A stretch of DNA of 64,000 nt from contig NZ_JCKI01000010.1 of NCBI RefSeq assembly GCF_000708265.2, forward strand, positions 1 through 64,000, read 5' to 3'. The translations under genes were made by a program, and so were the position numbers. Shown piece after piece: positions 1-6,798 of the stretch. Origin of the DNA: Pedobacter sp. R20-19 (GTDB taxonomy: Bacteria > Bacteroidota > Bacteroidia > Sphingobacteriales > Sphingobacteriaceae). The notes beneath the pieces were generated by a model, which had not been told where the DNA came from, ran no database searches, and worked only from the letters and a program-made list of their open reading frames with translations. Position 1 is the first letter of the stretch. Every line of letters starts with the position of its first letter.

Positions 1-66
1 AATCGGACAGACCAAATGATAAAGCAGCAAACTTTTGTTATGACTCTTGTGAATATGATCACTCAT
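1..66 (-). CDS. tnpA: IS200/IS605-family transposase TnpA, N-terminal fragment cut by window edge
   Basis: This minus-strand reading frame starts with ATG at 66 and runs off the left edge, giving 22 residues. They contain the string HNKSLLLYHLVCPI. This resembles the start of Bacteroidota IS200/IS605 Y1 transposases as I remember them, where a YHxVxPxKYRR block follows. Such enzymes act as dimers on single-stranded hairpin ends and use a single tyrosine downstream, which is outside the window. A hairpin lies about 70 bases upstream of the start (137-153), where the element's left end would be expected. Plus-strand frames are also open over these bases, so the identification rests on the short motif only. 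Confidence 0.6.
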   Translation of the reverse strand, partial: MSDHIHKSHNKSLLLYHLVCPI

Positions 67-136
67 AAACAAAAATACTTATTTTATCACCCAACCCGAT
101 GAAAACTCTTTGTTTTCAAACTTTCAGCTGTGACCG

Positions 137-153
137 CCGAAGCAGAGCTTCGG
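137..153. mobile_element. Hairpin at the presumed left end of an IS200/IS605-type element
   Basis: A perfect 7-bp stem (CCGAAGC with GCTTCGG) closes a 3-base loop. On the plus strand it is followed by a T run at 157-163, so it could instead be a rho-independent terminator. Its position just upstream of a transposase-like start that reads away to the left fits the subterminal hairpin of IS200/IS605 ends. The true element boundary is not visible. Confidence 0.45.
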
Positions 154-193
154 GGTATTTTTTGAATAAAAAATTATAATTTAATAAAGAAAC

Positions 194-616
194 TTATTTT
201 AATAAATCAGGATTGCTTGTTGCAATAATCTTATCGCCACGTTTGGTACTAAAAAGCATAAATAAAACACCAACCAGTAGCACAATCCATCCCCATTGGA
301 AATGAACAACTTTACCAATTAATTTATTGGCAAAGCCATATTTTGTATAATTATTAGCTGTGAAATAAACTGCTACCAAAGCCAATACATACCAGATAGC
401 CATAACTAAACTCATGAACCTAAATGCTCCAGCCTTCCTGATAAAAAGAAAAAGTACTGAAATAACAAGAATGGCATAGGTGATTAGAAACAAACGGGCA
501 TCAGATTGATACAGATTCCAGTTTCCTTTTATTGGCACTTTTAACATTGGGCAAAACCCTGCAATAAGACAAAGTAAAACACCTACAAAGGCTCTGAATT
601 TATTTAATATTAACAT
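194..616 (-). CDS. Small multi-pass membrane protein, unknown function
   Basis: The 140-residue product has four hydrophobic segments at about residues 9-27, 42-60, 68-88 and 105-125, and a short charged tail, so it should be an inner-membrane protein. I recognise no family motif. It begins at an ATG, stands alone between the presumed transposon end and the 8-bp repeat array, and runs on the same strand as gldC. No promoter element of the TAnnTTTG type is evident close to its start. It is a hypothetical protein, but the regular hydrophobic pattern makes a real gene likely. Confidence 0.6.
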   Translation of the reverse strand: MLILNKFRAFVGVLLCLIAGFCPMLKVPIKGNWNLYQSDARLFLITYAILVISVLFLFIRKAGAFRFMSLVMAIWYVLALVAVYFTANNYTKYGFANKLIGKVVHFQWGWIVLLVGVLFMLFSTKRGDKIIATSNPDLLK

Positions 617-722
617 GATAAAAATGATTTCCTGCGATTTGATTACAGAGATATAAAGAATACACAGATATTTTTAAATTGTTTGGATGTTTTTTTTGGT
701 TAACTTGTCTGGCATTTTAACC

Positions 723-802
723 TAACCGCCTAACCGCCTAACCGCCTAACCGCCTAACCGCCTAACCGCCTAACCGCCTAACCGCCTAACCGCCTAACCG
801 CC
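723..802. repeat. Tandem array: ten perfect copies of an 8-bp unit
   Basis: The unit TAACCGCC is repeated exactly ten times with no mismatch. The last base of the array is also the last base of the gldC stop codon (read on the minus strand). On the minus strand the unit reads GGCGGTTA, giving twenty GG runs in a row. The array is much richer in G and C than its surroundings. Because it lies after the stop codon, copy-number change would alter the 3' untranslated region and not the protein. Confidence 0.95.
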
Positions 803-1137
803 TACTGTCCTTCCACAATTCCCATCTTCTCCGCAAAGTGTGCACAGTAATCACGTAAATCTTCTACAATTAGTGTTTCATTAGTGGCCTTCAAAAAGCT
901 ATCGCCCATGGTTTGTAAGGTTTCGTAGAAGAAACGTTTCATCTCATCAACAGGCATATCCTTAGTCCAAAGATCAATTTTTAAAGTGTTTTTATAGTTA
1001 TGATCCCAAACGGATAAGAACATTGCTTTTGCTGGTACTTTATCTGCATTTCCCGAATCTGTACTTTCCCAAAGGATGTTATCTGGGTTATTGGCTTCGT
1101 CTAATTCAACTGTTAATTTAATTTCTGCTGTCTTCAT
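802..1137 (-). CDS. gldC: Gliding motility protein GldC
   Basis: The 111-residue protein matches my memory of GldC across its length: an acidic N-terminus starting MKTAEIKLTVEL, a central TLKIDLWTKDMPVDEMKRFF block, and a C-terminal AHFAEKMG. GldC is a small protein linked to gliding and type IX secretion in Flavobacterium; homologues occur widely in Bacteroidota, including non-gliders, so motility cannot be inferred. An upstream in-frame start would add 29 residues with no family similarity, so the ATG at 1137 is chosen. It may follow rhlE and the small membrane gene in one minus-strand unit, with a 106-base gap before it. The GGCGGTTA repeats follow its stop directly. Confidence 0.85.
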   Translation of the reverse strand: MKTAEIKLTVELDEANNPDNILWESTDSGNADKVPAKAMFLSVWDHNYKNTLKIDLWTKDMPVDEMKRFFYETLQTMGDSFLKATNETLIVEDLRDYCAHFAEKMGIVEGQ

Positions 1138-1243
1138 ACAATGATTGTGGAGATTCCAAGGTTTTAATTTATGGCTCAAAGATGCTGATTTTTTAACTTG
1201 ATTATACTGTTGAAAAGCCAGCAAAAATATTTTTACGGTTTAA

Positions 1244-1516
1244 TTACGCGATCCTTTGGATGATTAGCATTAACACTGCGGTAATGACTATAAAAATTGA
1301 TTCTACCATCCAGATTTTTTTTAAATCTTTAAGTGTAAAACGAAAGATCAAATCAGTGATGAAAGTGACCAGAATTAAACATCCGAGTATCAACAGATAA
1401 AAACCACTCCAATCTACATGTCTTGGCGCATGATCCTTCGGACTTAAAATAGTAAAGGCCGCCAATCCTAATCCAATAGCGCCAATAATATTAAGGGGCG
1501 TAATCCTCAGCTTCAT
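1244..1516 (-). CDS. Small membrane protein, unknown function
   Basis: The 90-residue product has three hydrophobic segments at about residues 9-26, 39-59 and 69-88, and no recognisable domain. It starts five bases after the end of rhlE on the same strand, so it is probably translated from the rhlE transcript. I cannot assign a function. Confidence 0.65.
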   Translation of the reverse strand: MKLRITPLNIIGAIGLGLAAFTILSPKDHAPRHVDWSGFYLLILGCLILVTFITDLIFRFTLKDLKKIWMVESIFIVITAVLMLIIQRIA

Positions 1517-1521
1517 ATTCC

Positions 1522-2868
1522 CTACTTTTTCTTATCGAAACGTTTACCTTTTTTAAATGATTTTACTTCTTTTCCTGCTTTTGCCTTGGCCTTTTCACGA
1601 ACCTTCTTTTCTATGGCGGCAGCATGCTTTTTCTCATGGAAAGCGCCTTTAAAATCAGGGTCTTCTTTACGCTTCTGCATATCAATTTCCTTGGCAATTT
1701 GCTGGCGTTCCTCATAAGGCGTTTCATCAATGTACACTCCTTCCGGAATTTCAGCAACAGGAATATATTGGCGAATTAATTTTTCAATTTTACGGATATA
1801 ATATTTTTCCGCATCAGTAGCGAAGGTAATGGCATCTCCTTTCGCAAAAGCCCTACCTGTCCGCCCGATTCTATGTACGTAATCTTCAATAATAATCGGA
1901 ACATCAAAGTTAATCACATGGCTCACGTCACTCACATCAATTCCTCTACTGGCAACATCTGTGGCAACAAGCACCCGGATATTCCCTTCTTTAAAACTAT
2001 TGATAGAATTAATACGGGTATTTTGCCCCTTATTAGCATGAATTACACGAACATTTTGTGCACCATATCTACGCTCAATAAAACTGAAAATATTATCAGC
2101 AACCGTTTTTGTTTTGCAAAAAATAATCAGGCGTGAAAAAGCCTCATCATTTTTTAACAAATGCTGCAATAAATTTATTTTCGTTTTAAAATTCGGAACA
2201 TAATATAATGCCTGTGTTACATTAGCCGCAGGTGTAGCCTGTGCTGAAGCTTCAATAACCAATGGATTATTTAAAAAATCACCTGCAATTTTCTGCACCA
2301 ATTCGCTCATCGTTGCAGAGAAAAGCAAATTTTGGCGTTTGCGAGGTACAATTTCCAATATCCTATGAATAGAGCCAATAAAGCCCATATCCATCATTTT
2401 ATCTGCTTCATCCAGTACCAGAAATTTTAAACTTTGTGTATTAATGTCTCCTGCAAGATATAAATCCAAGAATCTTCCCGGCGTAGCAATCAGAATATCA
2501 ATCCCTTTTGCAATCTCTTCTTTTTGTGTTTTCGGACCAATTCCACCAAAAATCACCAACGAACGCAAATCTGTATAAGTAGAAAATAATTTTACCTGCT
2601 CTGCAATTTGCATGGCCAACTCCCGAGTAGGTGATAAAATCAAAGCCCGTGGATTATCGCCCTGAGCATATTTCAATTGCATTAGAATAGGCAAAACAAA
2701 GGCTGCCGTTTTACCTGTACCAGTTTCTGCAATCCCAAAAATATCCTGTCCGGATAACACCGGAGCAATTGCTTTTTCCTGTATCGGTGTGGCAACAGTA
2801 TAACCTGCATCGGCAACTGCATTTAAAATTTGCCTGTTTAACTTAAATTCTTCGAACGATTTTGCCAT
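1522..2868 (-). CDS. rhlE: DEAD-box ATP-dependent RNA helicase, RhlE type
   Basis: This 448-residue cytoplasmic RNA helicase shows the motifs in order: Q motif near residue 30, AETGTGKT (motif I, about 47-54), PTRELA, GG, TPGR, DEAD near 153, SAT, and HRIGRTGR near 330. A basic, lysine-rich tail of about 60 residues follows the helicase core, as in RhlE proteins that bind RNA or ribosomal precursors. The start at 2868 is preferred over a TTG nine bases upstream because a TATCTTTG promoter element (2875-2882, minus) overlaps that upstream codon and sits six bases before this ATG. It heads a minus-strand unit with a small membrane gene and possibly gldC. Confidence 0.92.
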   Translation of the reverse strand: MAKSFEEFKLNRQILNAVADAGYTVATPIQEKAIAPVLSGQDIFGIAETGTGKTAAFVLPILMQLKYAQGDNPRALILSPTRELAMQIAEQVKLFSTYTDLRSLVIFGGIGPKTQKEEIAKGIDILIATPGRFLDLYLAGDINTQSLKFLVLDEADKMMDMGFIGSIHRILEIVPRKRQNLLFSATMSELVQKIAGDFLNNPLVIEASAQATPAANVTQALYYVPNFKTKINLLQHLLKNDEAFSRLIIFCKTKTVADNIFSFIERRYGAQNVRVIHANKGQNTRINSINSFKEGNIRVLVATDVASRGIDVSDVSHVINFDVPIIIEDYVHRIGRTGRAFAKGDAITFATDAEKYYIRKIEKLIRQYIPVAEIPEGVYIDETPYEERQQIAKEIDMQKRKEDPDFKGAFHEKKHAAAIEKKVREKAKAKAGKEVKSFKKGKRFDKKK

Positions 2869-2874
2869 AGCGCA

Positions 2875-2882
2875 CAAAGATA
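2875..2882 (-). promoter_or_regulatory. Candidate -7 promoter element for rhlE
   Basis: On the minus strand this reads TATCTTTG, matching the Bacteroidota TAnnTTTG consensus, and it lies six bases before the ATG of rhlE. Transcription would start at or very near the start codon. No clear -33 element was seen. Confidence 0.6.
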
Positions 2883-2995
2883 GTGATTAAGGTTGAGGGT
2901 TTGAAGGCGTAAGTTTTAAACTCATTCATAAATCCAAAGTCTACTTTAGGGGATTTAGGGGTAAAGCAATTTCAGTAATTCCTCAACTATGGTGG

Positions 2996-3027
2996 TCCTG
3001 CTATTCGCTTTACTTCGTTACACTTGT
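2996..3027 (-). repeat. Dispersed intergenic repeat, copy 1
   Basis: Read on the minus strand, about 32 bases containing AACGAAGTAAAG match the gap at 28709-28740 (plus) at about 26 positions. Both lie between divergent genes. The copies look like degenerate members of one dispersed family. Boundaries are approximate. Confidence 0.5.
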
Positions 3028-3083
3028 GCTTAAATCTATTTGTTACTTCTCAAATCTCGTATCTAACTTCTCAAATCTATTTT

Positions 3084-3091
3084 TACCTTTG
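3084..3091 (+). promoter_or_regulatory. Candidate -7 promoter element for dihydroorotase
   Basis: The sequence TACCTTTG matches TAnnTTTG and ends five bases before the ATG at 3097, which predicts a leaderless or nearly leaderless transcript. Just upstream there is a direct repeat of ACTTCTCAAATCT, spaced 21 bases apart. Confidence 0.6.
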
Positions 3092-3096
3092 AACCC

Positions 3097-4431
3097 ATGA
3101 ATGCTTATCTGATAAAAGCGGCTACAATCGTAAACGAAGGACAAAAAATTGTTGCTGATGTATTAATTAAAGATGGTCTTATTACCAAGATTGGTCAAAA
3201 TTTAGAGGCACCAAATGCTAAAGAAATTAACGCTGAAGGACAATTTCTCTTACCAGGAATGATTGATGATCAGGTTCATTTCCGTGAGCCAGGCTTAACA
3301 CATAAGGCAGATATATTTACAGAGAGTATGGCTGCCGTTGCAGGAGGCATTACGTCTTTCATGGAGATGCCAAATACGGTTCCCAATACGTTAACACAAA
3401 AATTACTGGCTGATAAATATGCTATTGCCGCGGAAACTTCTTTAGCCAACTATTCGTTTTACATGGGTGCCAGTAACGATAATATAGATCAGGTCTTAAA
3501 AACCGACCCTAAAAGTGTTTGTGGCATTAAAGTTTTCATGGGTTCATCAACCGGGAATATGCTGTTAGATAATGAAAAGACTTTAGAAAATATTTTTAGT
3601 CAGGCCCCTATTTTAGTGGCCACACACTGTGAGGATGAAGCAACCATCCGCCAAAATTTATCAGAATTTAAGGCAAAATACGGTGATGATTTAACCATAG
3701 ATATGCATCCACTGATTCGCAGTGCAGAAGCTTGTTATAAATCTTCATCTTTAGCTGTGGAATTGGCAAAACGCTACCAAACACGTTTACATATTCTTCA
3801 CATTTCAACAGCTAAAGAAATAGCCTTATTTGACAATACCATTCCATTAAAAGATAAAAAAATAACAGCAGAAGCCTGTATTCATCACCTTTTGTTTAAC
3901 GATCTAGATTATGCAACAAAAGGTAATTTCATTAAGTGGAATCCTGCTGTAAAAACTGTGGATGACCAAAAAGGAGTGCTGCAGGGTGTTCTAAATAACA
4001 ATATCGACGTTATTGCTACTGATCATGCACCACACACGCTGGAAGAAAAACAGTTGCCTTATGTTCAGGCGCCATCTGGCGGACCATTGGTTCAGCATGC
4101 ATTGCCCGCGCTGTTGGAAATGCACTTGCAGGGCAAAATTTCTTTGGAAAAAATCGTGGAGAAAACTGCCCACAACCTTGCCATCTGTTTTGATATTGAA
4201 AAGCGGGGGTTCATCCGCGAAGGTTACTGGGCTGATTTGGTGTTGGTAGATTTAAAAGATTCATGGAAAGTGACAAAGCTTAATAATTTTTATAAATGTG
4301 GCTGGAGTCCGTTTGATGGCGATACTTTCCAGGCCAGCATCACACATACTTTTGTATCGGGTAATCTGGCATATCAGAAAGGTAAATTCACAACAGATCA
4401 GATCGGTAAGCGATTGACTTTTGAGAGATAG
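3097..4431 (+). CDS. pyrC: Dihydroorotase (class I type)
   Basis: The 444-residue amidohydrolase closes N-carbamoyl-L-aspartate to dihydroorotate in pyrimidine synthesis. The barrel motifs appear in order: DDQVHFREPG (residues 57-66), GIKVFMGSSTG with the candidate bridging lysine, ATHCEDE, LHILHIS, and the catalytic DHAPHTLEEK. In most class I enzymes the first motif is DxHxHxRxPG; here the first metal-binding histidine is replaced by Gln59, with His61 kept. I believe this substitution is common in Bacteroidota dihydroorotases but could not check it. The gene has its own promoter. A hydantoinase-like role is less likely given the HFREPG signature. Confidence 0.88.
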   Translation: MNAYLIKAATIVNEGQKIVADVLIKDGLITKIGQNLEAPNAKEINAEGQFLLPGMIDDQVHFREPGLTHKADIFTESMAAVAGGITSFMEMPNTVPNTLTQKLLADKYAIAAETSLANYSFYMGASNDNIDQVLKTDPKSVCGIKVFMGSSTGNMLLDNEKTLENIFSQAPILVATHCEDEATIRQNLSEFKAKYGDDLTIDMHPLIRSAEACYKSSSLAVELAKRYQTRLHILHISTAKEIALFDNTIPLKDKKITAEACIHHLLFNDLDYATKGNFIKWNPAVKTVDDQKGVLQGVLNNNIDVIATDHAPHTLEEKQLPYVQAPSGGPLVQHALPALLEMHLQGKISLEKIVEKTAHNLAICFDIEKRGFIREGYWADLVLVDLKDSWKVTKLNNFYKCGWSPFDGDTFQASITHTFVSGNLAYQKGKFTTDQIGKRLTFER

Positions 4432-4437
4432 ATTTGT

Positions 4438-4445
4438 TATATTTG
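4438..4445 (+). promoter_or_regulatory. Candidate -7 promoter element for the toxin-antitoxin pair
   Basis: TATATTTG matches the Bacteroidota -7 consensus and lies 19 bases before the antitoxin ATG. A TTG 21 bases further upstream (4414-4416), inside the end of the dihydroorotase gene, could serve as the -33 element. This gives the pair its own promoter. Confidence 0.55.
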
Positions 4446-4464
4446 TTTATTAAGCAACATCAAA

Positions 4465-4662
4465 ATGGAAACTTTAACATTACATCCTAAAAACAAGGAA
4501 CAACTCAATGCGTTGAAAGCATTTGCTAAAGCTTTAAAAATTGATTTTAAAACAGAAAAGAGCTCCTATAATCCGGAATTTGTTGCTAAAATAAAAAGAG
4601 GTCAGGAGCAAATAAAAGCTGGTAAGGGTATTAAAATTGCTATTGAAGATTTGTGGAAATAG
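4465..4662 (+). CDS. Antitoxin of a YoeB-type toxin-antitoxin pair (DUF2683-like)
   Basis: This 65-residue protein is lysine-rich and predicted to be mostly helical. Its C-terminal half (NPEFVAKIKRGQEQIKAG and IEDLWK) looks like the toxin-wrapping segment of small Bacteroidota antitoxins of the DUF2683 kind. It ends three bases before a clear YoeB toxin, which gives most of the support. There is no obvious DNA-binding fold, so autoregulation is uncertain. Confidence 0.75.
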   Translation: METLTLHPKNKEQLNALKAFAKALKIDFKTEKSSYNPEFVAKIKRGQEQIKAGKGIKIAIEDLWK

Positions 4663-4665
4663 AAG

Positions 4666-4926
4666 ATGGAAATTCAATATGTTGATGACTCTTTATTAGA
4701 TATCAAATTTTGGAAGAAATCTGGCAATAAAGTCATACAAAAGAAAATTGAACAATTAATACTAGCAATTCTTGAAGACCCATTTAATGGAATAGGAAAA
4801 CCAGAAGCGCTAAAACATGAATTTTCTGGAAAATGGTCGAGAAGAATTAACGAAAAACATAGGATTATATATGAAGTTACAGAAGATGTTATTTATATAT
4901 ATTCTTTAAAAGGCCATTACAAATAA
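4666..4926 (+). CDS. yoeB: YoeB/Txe-type mRNA interferase toxin
   Basis: The 86-residue protein has the size and layout of YoeB, a RelE-superfamily endoribonuclease that cuts mRNA on the ribosome. Residues matching the catalytic set of E. coli YoeB can be seen: Glu47, Arg66, His84 and Tyr85, the last two in the terminal YSLKGHYK. The toxin follows the antitoxin by three bases, and its stop codon overlaps the start of the DUF3810 gene (TAATG), so read-through expression of that gene is likely. Confidence 0.85.
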   Translation: MEIQYVDDSLLDIKFWKKSGNKVIQKKIEQLILAILEDPFNGIGKPEALKHEFSGKWSRRINEKHRIIYEVTEDVIYIYSLKGHYK

Positions 4927-6002
4927 TGACCTCAATAAAAAAAACAGCTTTTAAAGCTATCGCTATATTCAGCATAGCGCTGCTAATCTTCCTCTTTGGC
5001 TTATTCCCTGCCCAAGTTAATAAATATTATTCAATAGGCATCTATCCTTATATTTCTTCGTTATTAAGATTTATCTCCTCAATTTTTCCTTTTGCTATTG
5101 GCGATATTGTTTATGCCTTACTAATTGGTTTTGTGCTTTACAAAATCATCATATTTTTCAAAAAAAGAAATGCTTTAAAAAGAGCACATAGAATTATCGT
5201 TCCGTTGCAAATTTTAAACTTCTTCTTAATTCTCTACATCGTCTTTAAAATTGTTTGGGGTTTAAATTATAGCCGACCAAGTGTGAGTGAAGCATTAGGC
5301 ATTGGAAATGAAAAATATAGTGTAAAAGAATTGGTTTTATTAGGTGATTACTTTGTAAAAAAGACCAATGATTTAAAACTGAAACAAACCAAAATTCCAG
5401 CTTACTCCATCGATGCCCTAGAAATTAATTCTGCGAAAGCTTATGAATTAATGGAGCGGAAAAATTCTTTATTTGGTTACTCAAACCCTTGTTTAAAAGC
5501 GGTTTTAAATCCATGGATGATTAGCAAAGCAGGTATTGAGGGGTATTATGCGCCATTAACAGGTGAGGCCAACATGAACATGAATCTACCAGATTTCGTT
5601 AAGCCTTATGTTTCATGCCATGAAATTGCACATCAATTGGGGATTTCTTATGAAGACGAGGCTAATCTTTTAGGTTATTTAACGGCTAGTAATAGTCCAG
5701 ATGTGAATTATCAATATTCGGCAAATTATGAAATGCTGAGGTATATCTTATTTGAAATCAGAATGAAATCACCTGATGATTATCTGCAACTTCATGATCA
5801 GTTATCTCCCGCAGTTCTGGCCGACTTTAAAATCGAAAAAGAATTTTGGCGTAAATATAACGGACAAATGTTCGGATACATGGATGCCACTTTCGATCGC
5901 TTTTTAAAACTTAATAATCAGAAAAAAGGAATCGACAGCTATCAGGATATTGTGATTTGGCTGTGGAATATACACAAGATTGAGTTGAAAGTTAAAGGTT
6001 AA
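4926..6002 (+). CDS. DUF3810 membrane protein with HEXXH metalloprotease motif
   Basis: The 358-residue protein has hydrophobic segments at about residues 9-27, 38-56, 58-78 and 92-112, then a large extracytoplasmic or cytosolic domain. HEIAH at residues 232-236 followed by a nearby acidic YEDE resembles a gluzincin-type zinc site. This layout matches my memory of DUF3810 in Bacteroidota, a family of unknown role. The ATG overlaps the toxin stop by one base, so translation is probably coupled to the toxin-antitoxin pair. Whether it is an active protease cannot be seen. Confidence 0.75.
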   Translation: MTSIKKTAFKAIAIFSIALLIFLFGLFPAQVNKYYSIGIYPYISSLLRFISSIFPFAIGDIVYALLIGFVLYKIIIFFKKRNALKRAHRIIVPLQILNFFLILYIVFKIVWGLNYSRPSVSEALGIGNEKYSVKELVLLGDYFVKKTNDLKLKQTKIPAYSIDALEINSAKAYELMERKNSLFGYSNPCLKAVLNPWMISKAGIEGYYAPLTGEANMNMNLPDFVKPYVSCHEIAHQLGISYEDEANLLGYLTASNSPDVNYQYSANYEMLRYILFEIRMKSPDDYLQLHDQLSPAVLADFKIEKEFWRKYNGQMFGYMDATFDRFLKLNNQKKGIDSYQDIVIWLWNIHKIELKVKG

Positions 6003-6056
6003 AAGTCTAATAGCCTAAACTTATAACTTTTAACATATAACCTGTAACTTTCAACT
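5983..6056. repeat. Long imperfect inverted repeat between convergent genes
   Basis: The arms AGTTGAAAGTTA (5983-5994) and TAACTTTCAACT (6045-6056) are perfect 12-bp complements, with further pairing inside (GGTTAAAAG against CTTTTAAC). The left arm includes the last codons of the DUF3810 gene, and the right arm ends next to the miaE stop. It could act as a bidirectional terminator, though the stem is AT-rich and there is no clear T run. Confidence 0.5.
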
Positions 6057-6057
6057 G

Positions 6058-6681
6058 TTACCCATGTATCGCCTCTTTCTTACCGAAACTCTGAATCAAC
6101 TCGCCTTCAAAATCCAGCCATTCTTTCCAGCGTTTATCTACATCAACATCGGTACTGTATTTACGGGCGAAGTTTAAAAATGTAGTGTAATGACCAGCTT
6201 CAGATACCATCAATTCATGGTAAAACTTAGCCAGTTCTATATCTTTAATATTTAATGAAAGTACACGAAAACGTTCGCAACTTCTCGCTTCAATCATTGC
6301 GGCAAATAAAAGCCTGTCGATAAAGGCCTGATTGCGGCTTCCATCTTTTTTACTAAACTTGACCAAACGGCCCACATAATCATCTTTTCTTTCGCGGCTT
6401 AAAGTATAGCCTCTTTGCTTAATGATTTCGATAACCATTTGAAAATGCTGCATTTCTTCTATTGCAATAGCCGTTAATTCATCAACCAAATCCTGGTGTT
6501 CTGAATTTTGAGTAATTAGCGTAATGGCATTTGATGCTGCTTTTTGTTCGCACCAGGCATGATCAGATAAAATCTCTTCTAAGTTTGATTCCGCAATATT
6601 TGCCCAACGTGGGTCAGTCAATAATTTTAATCCTAGCATGTGGTGATGTGATTGAGTTGCAAAATTAAGAATATTTAACAT
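6058..6681 (-). CDS. miaE: tRNA-(ms2io6A)-hydroxylase
   Basis: The 207-residue enzyme hydroxylates the isopentenyl group of ms2i6A at tRNA position 37, using a non-haem diiron centre and oxygen. Candidate iron ligands follow the ferritin-like pattern: Glu45, Glu76 and His79 (EEMQH), Glu131 (EARSCERFR), Glu161 and His164 (SEAGH). Length and motifs fit MiaE. It is transcribed away from the glycosyltransferase gene, with an unusual double hairpin in the shared upstream region. Confidence 0.9.
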   Translation of the reverse strand: MLNILNFATQSHHHMLGLKLLTDPRWANIAESNLEEILSDHAWCEQKAASNAITLITQNSEHQDLVDELTAIAIEEMQHFQMVIEIIKQRGYTLSRERKDDYVGRLVKFSKKDGSRNQAFIDRLLFAAMIEARSCERFRVLSLNIKDIELAKFYHELMVSEAGHYTTFLNFARKYSTDVDVDKRWKEWLDFEGELIQSFGKKEAIHG

Positions 6682-6697
6682 ACGTTTAATATCTCCT

Positions 6698-6740
6698 GCA
6701 GATTTAGAGGATAAACGCAGATTTATCCTCTAAATCTGCG
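6698..6740. repeat. Overlapping double palindrome upstream of two divergent genes
   Basis: An 18-bp perfect inverted repeat (6698-6715 with 6722-6739) has a 6-base loop. A second perfect 10-bp inverted repeat (6716-6725 with 6731-6740) shares its 3' arm with the first and is excluded by it. The loop therefore contains a third copy of GCAGATTT. It lies 16 bases before the miaE start and 58 bases before the glycosyltransferase start, so it is not in a normal terminator position. Confidence 0.9.
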
Positions 6741-6798
6741 AAAATCACTTTTATCTGCCCGAGCAAAAAAAAAGAACTTATTTTGCAGGTATAAAAAT

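Noticed and set aside
1..102. Open plus-strand frame from the left edge to a TGA at 100-102
   Set aside because: It is only an open frame with no family resemblance, whereas the minus-strand frame shows a transposase-like motif.
723..802. Phase-variable repeat inside the gldC coding region
   Set aside because: The array starts exactly at the stop codon and does not alter the reading frame, so slippage would not switch the protein.
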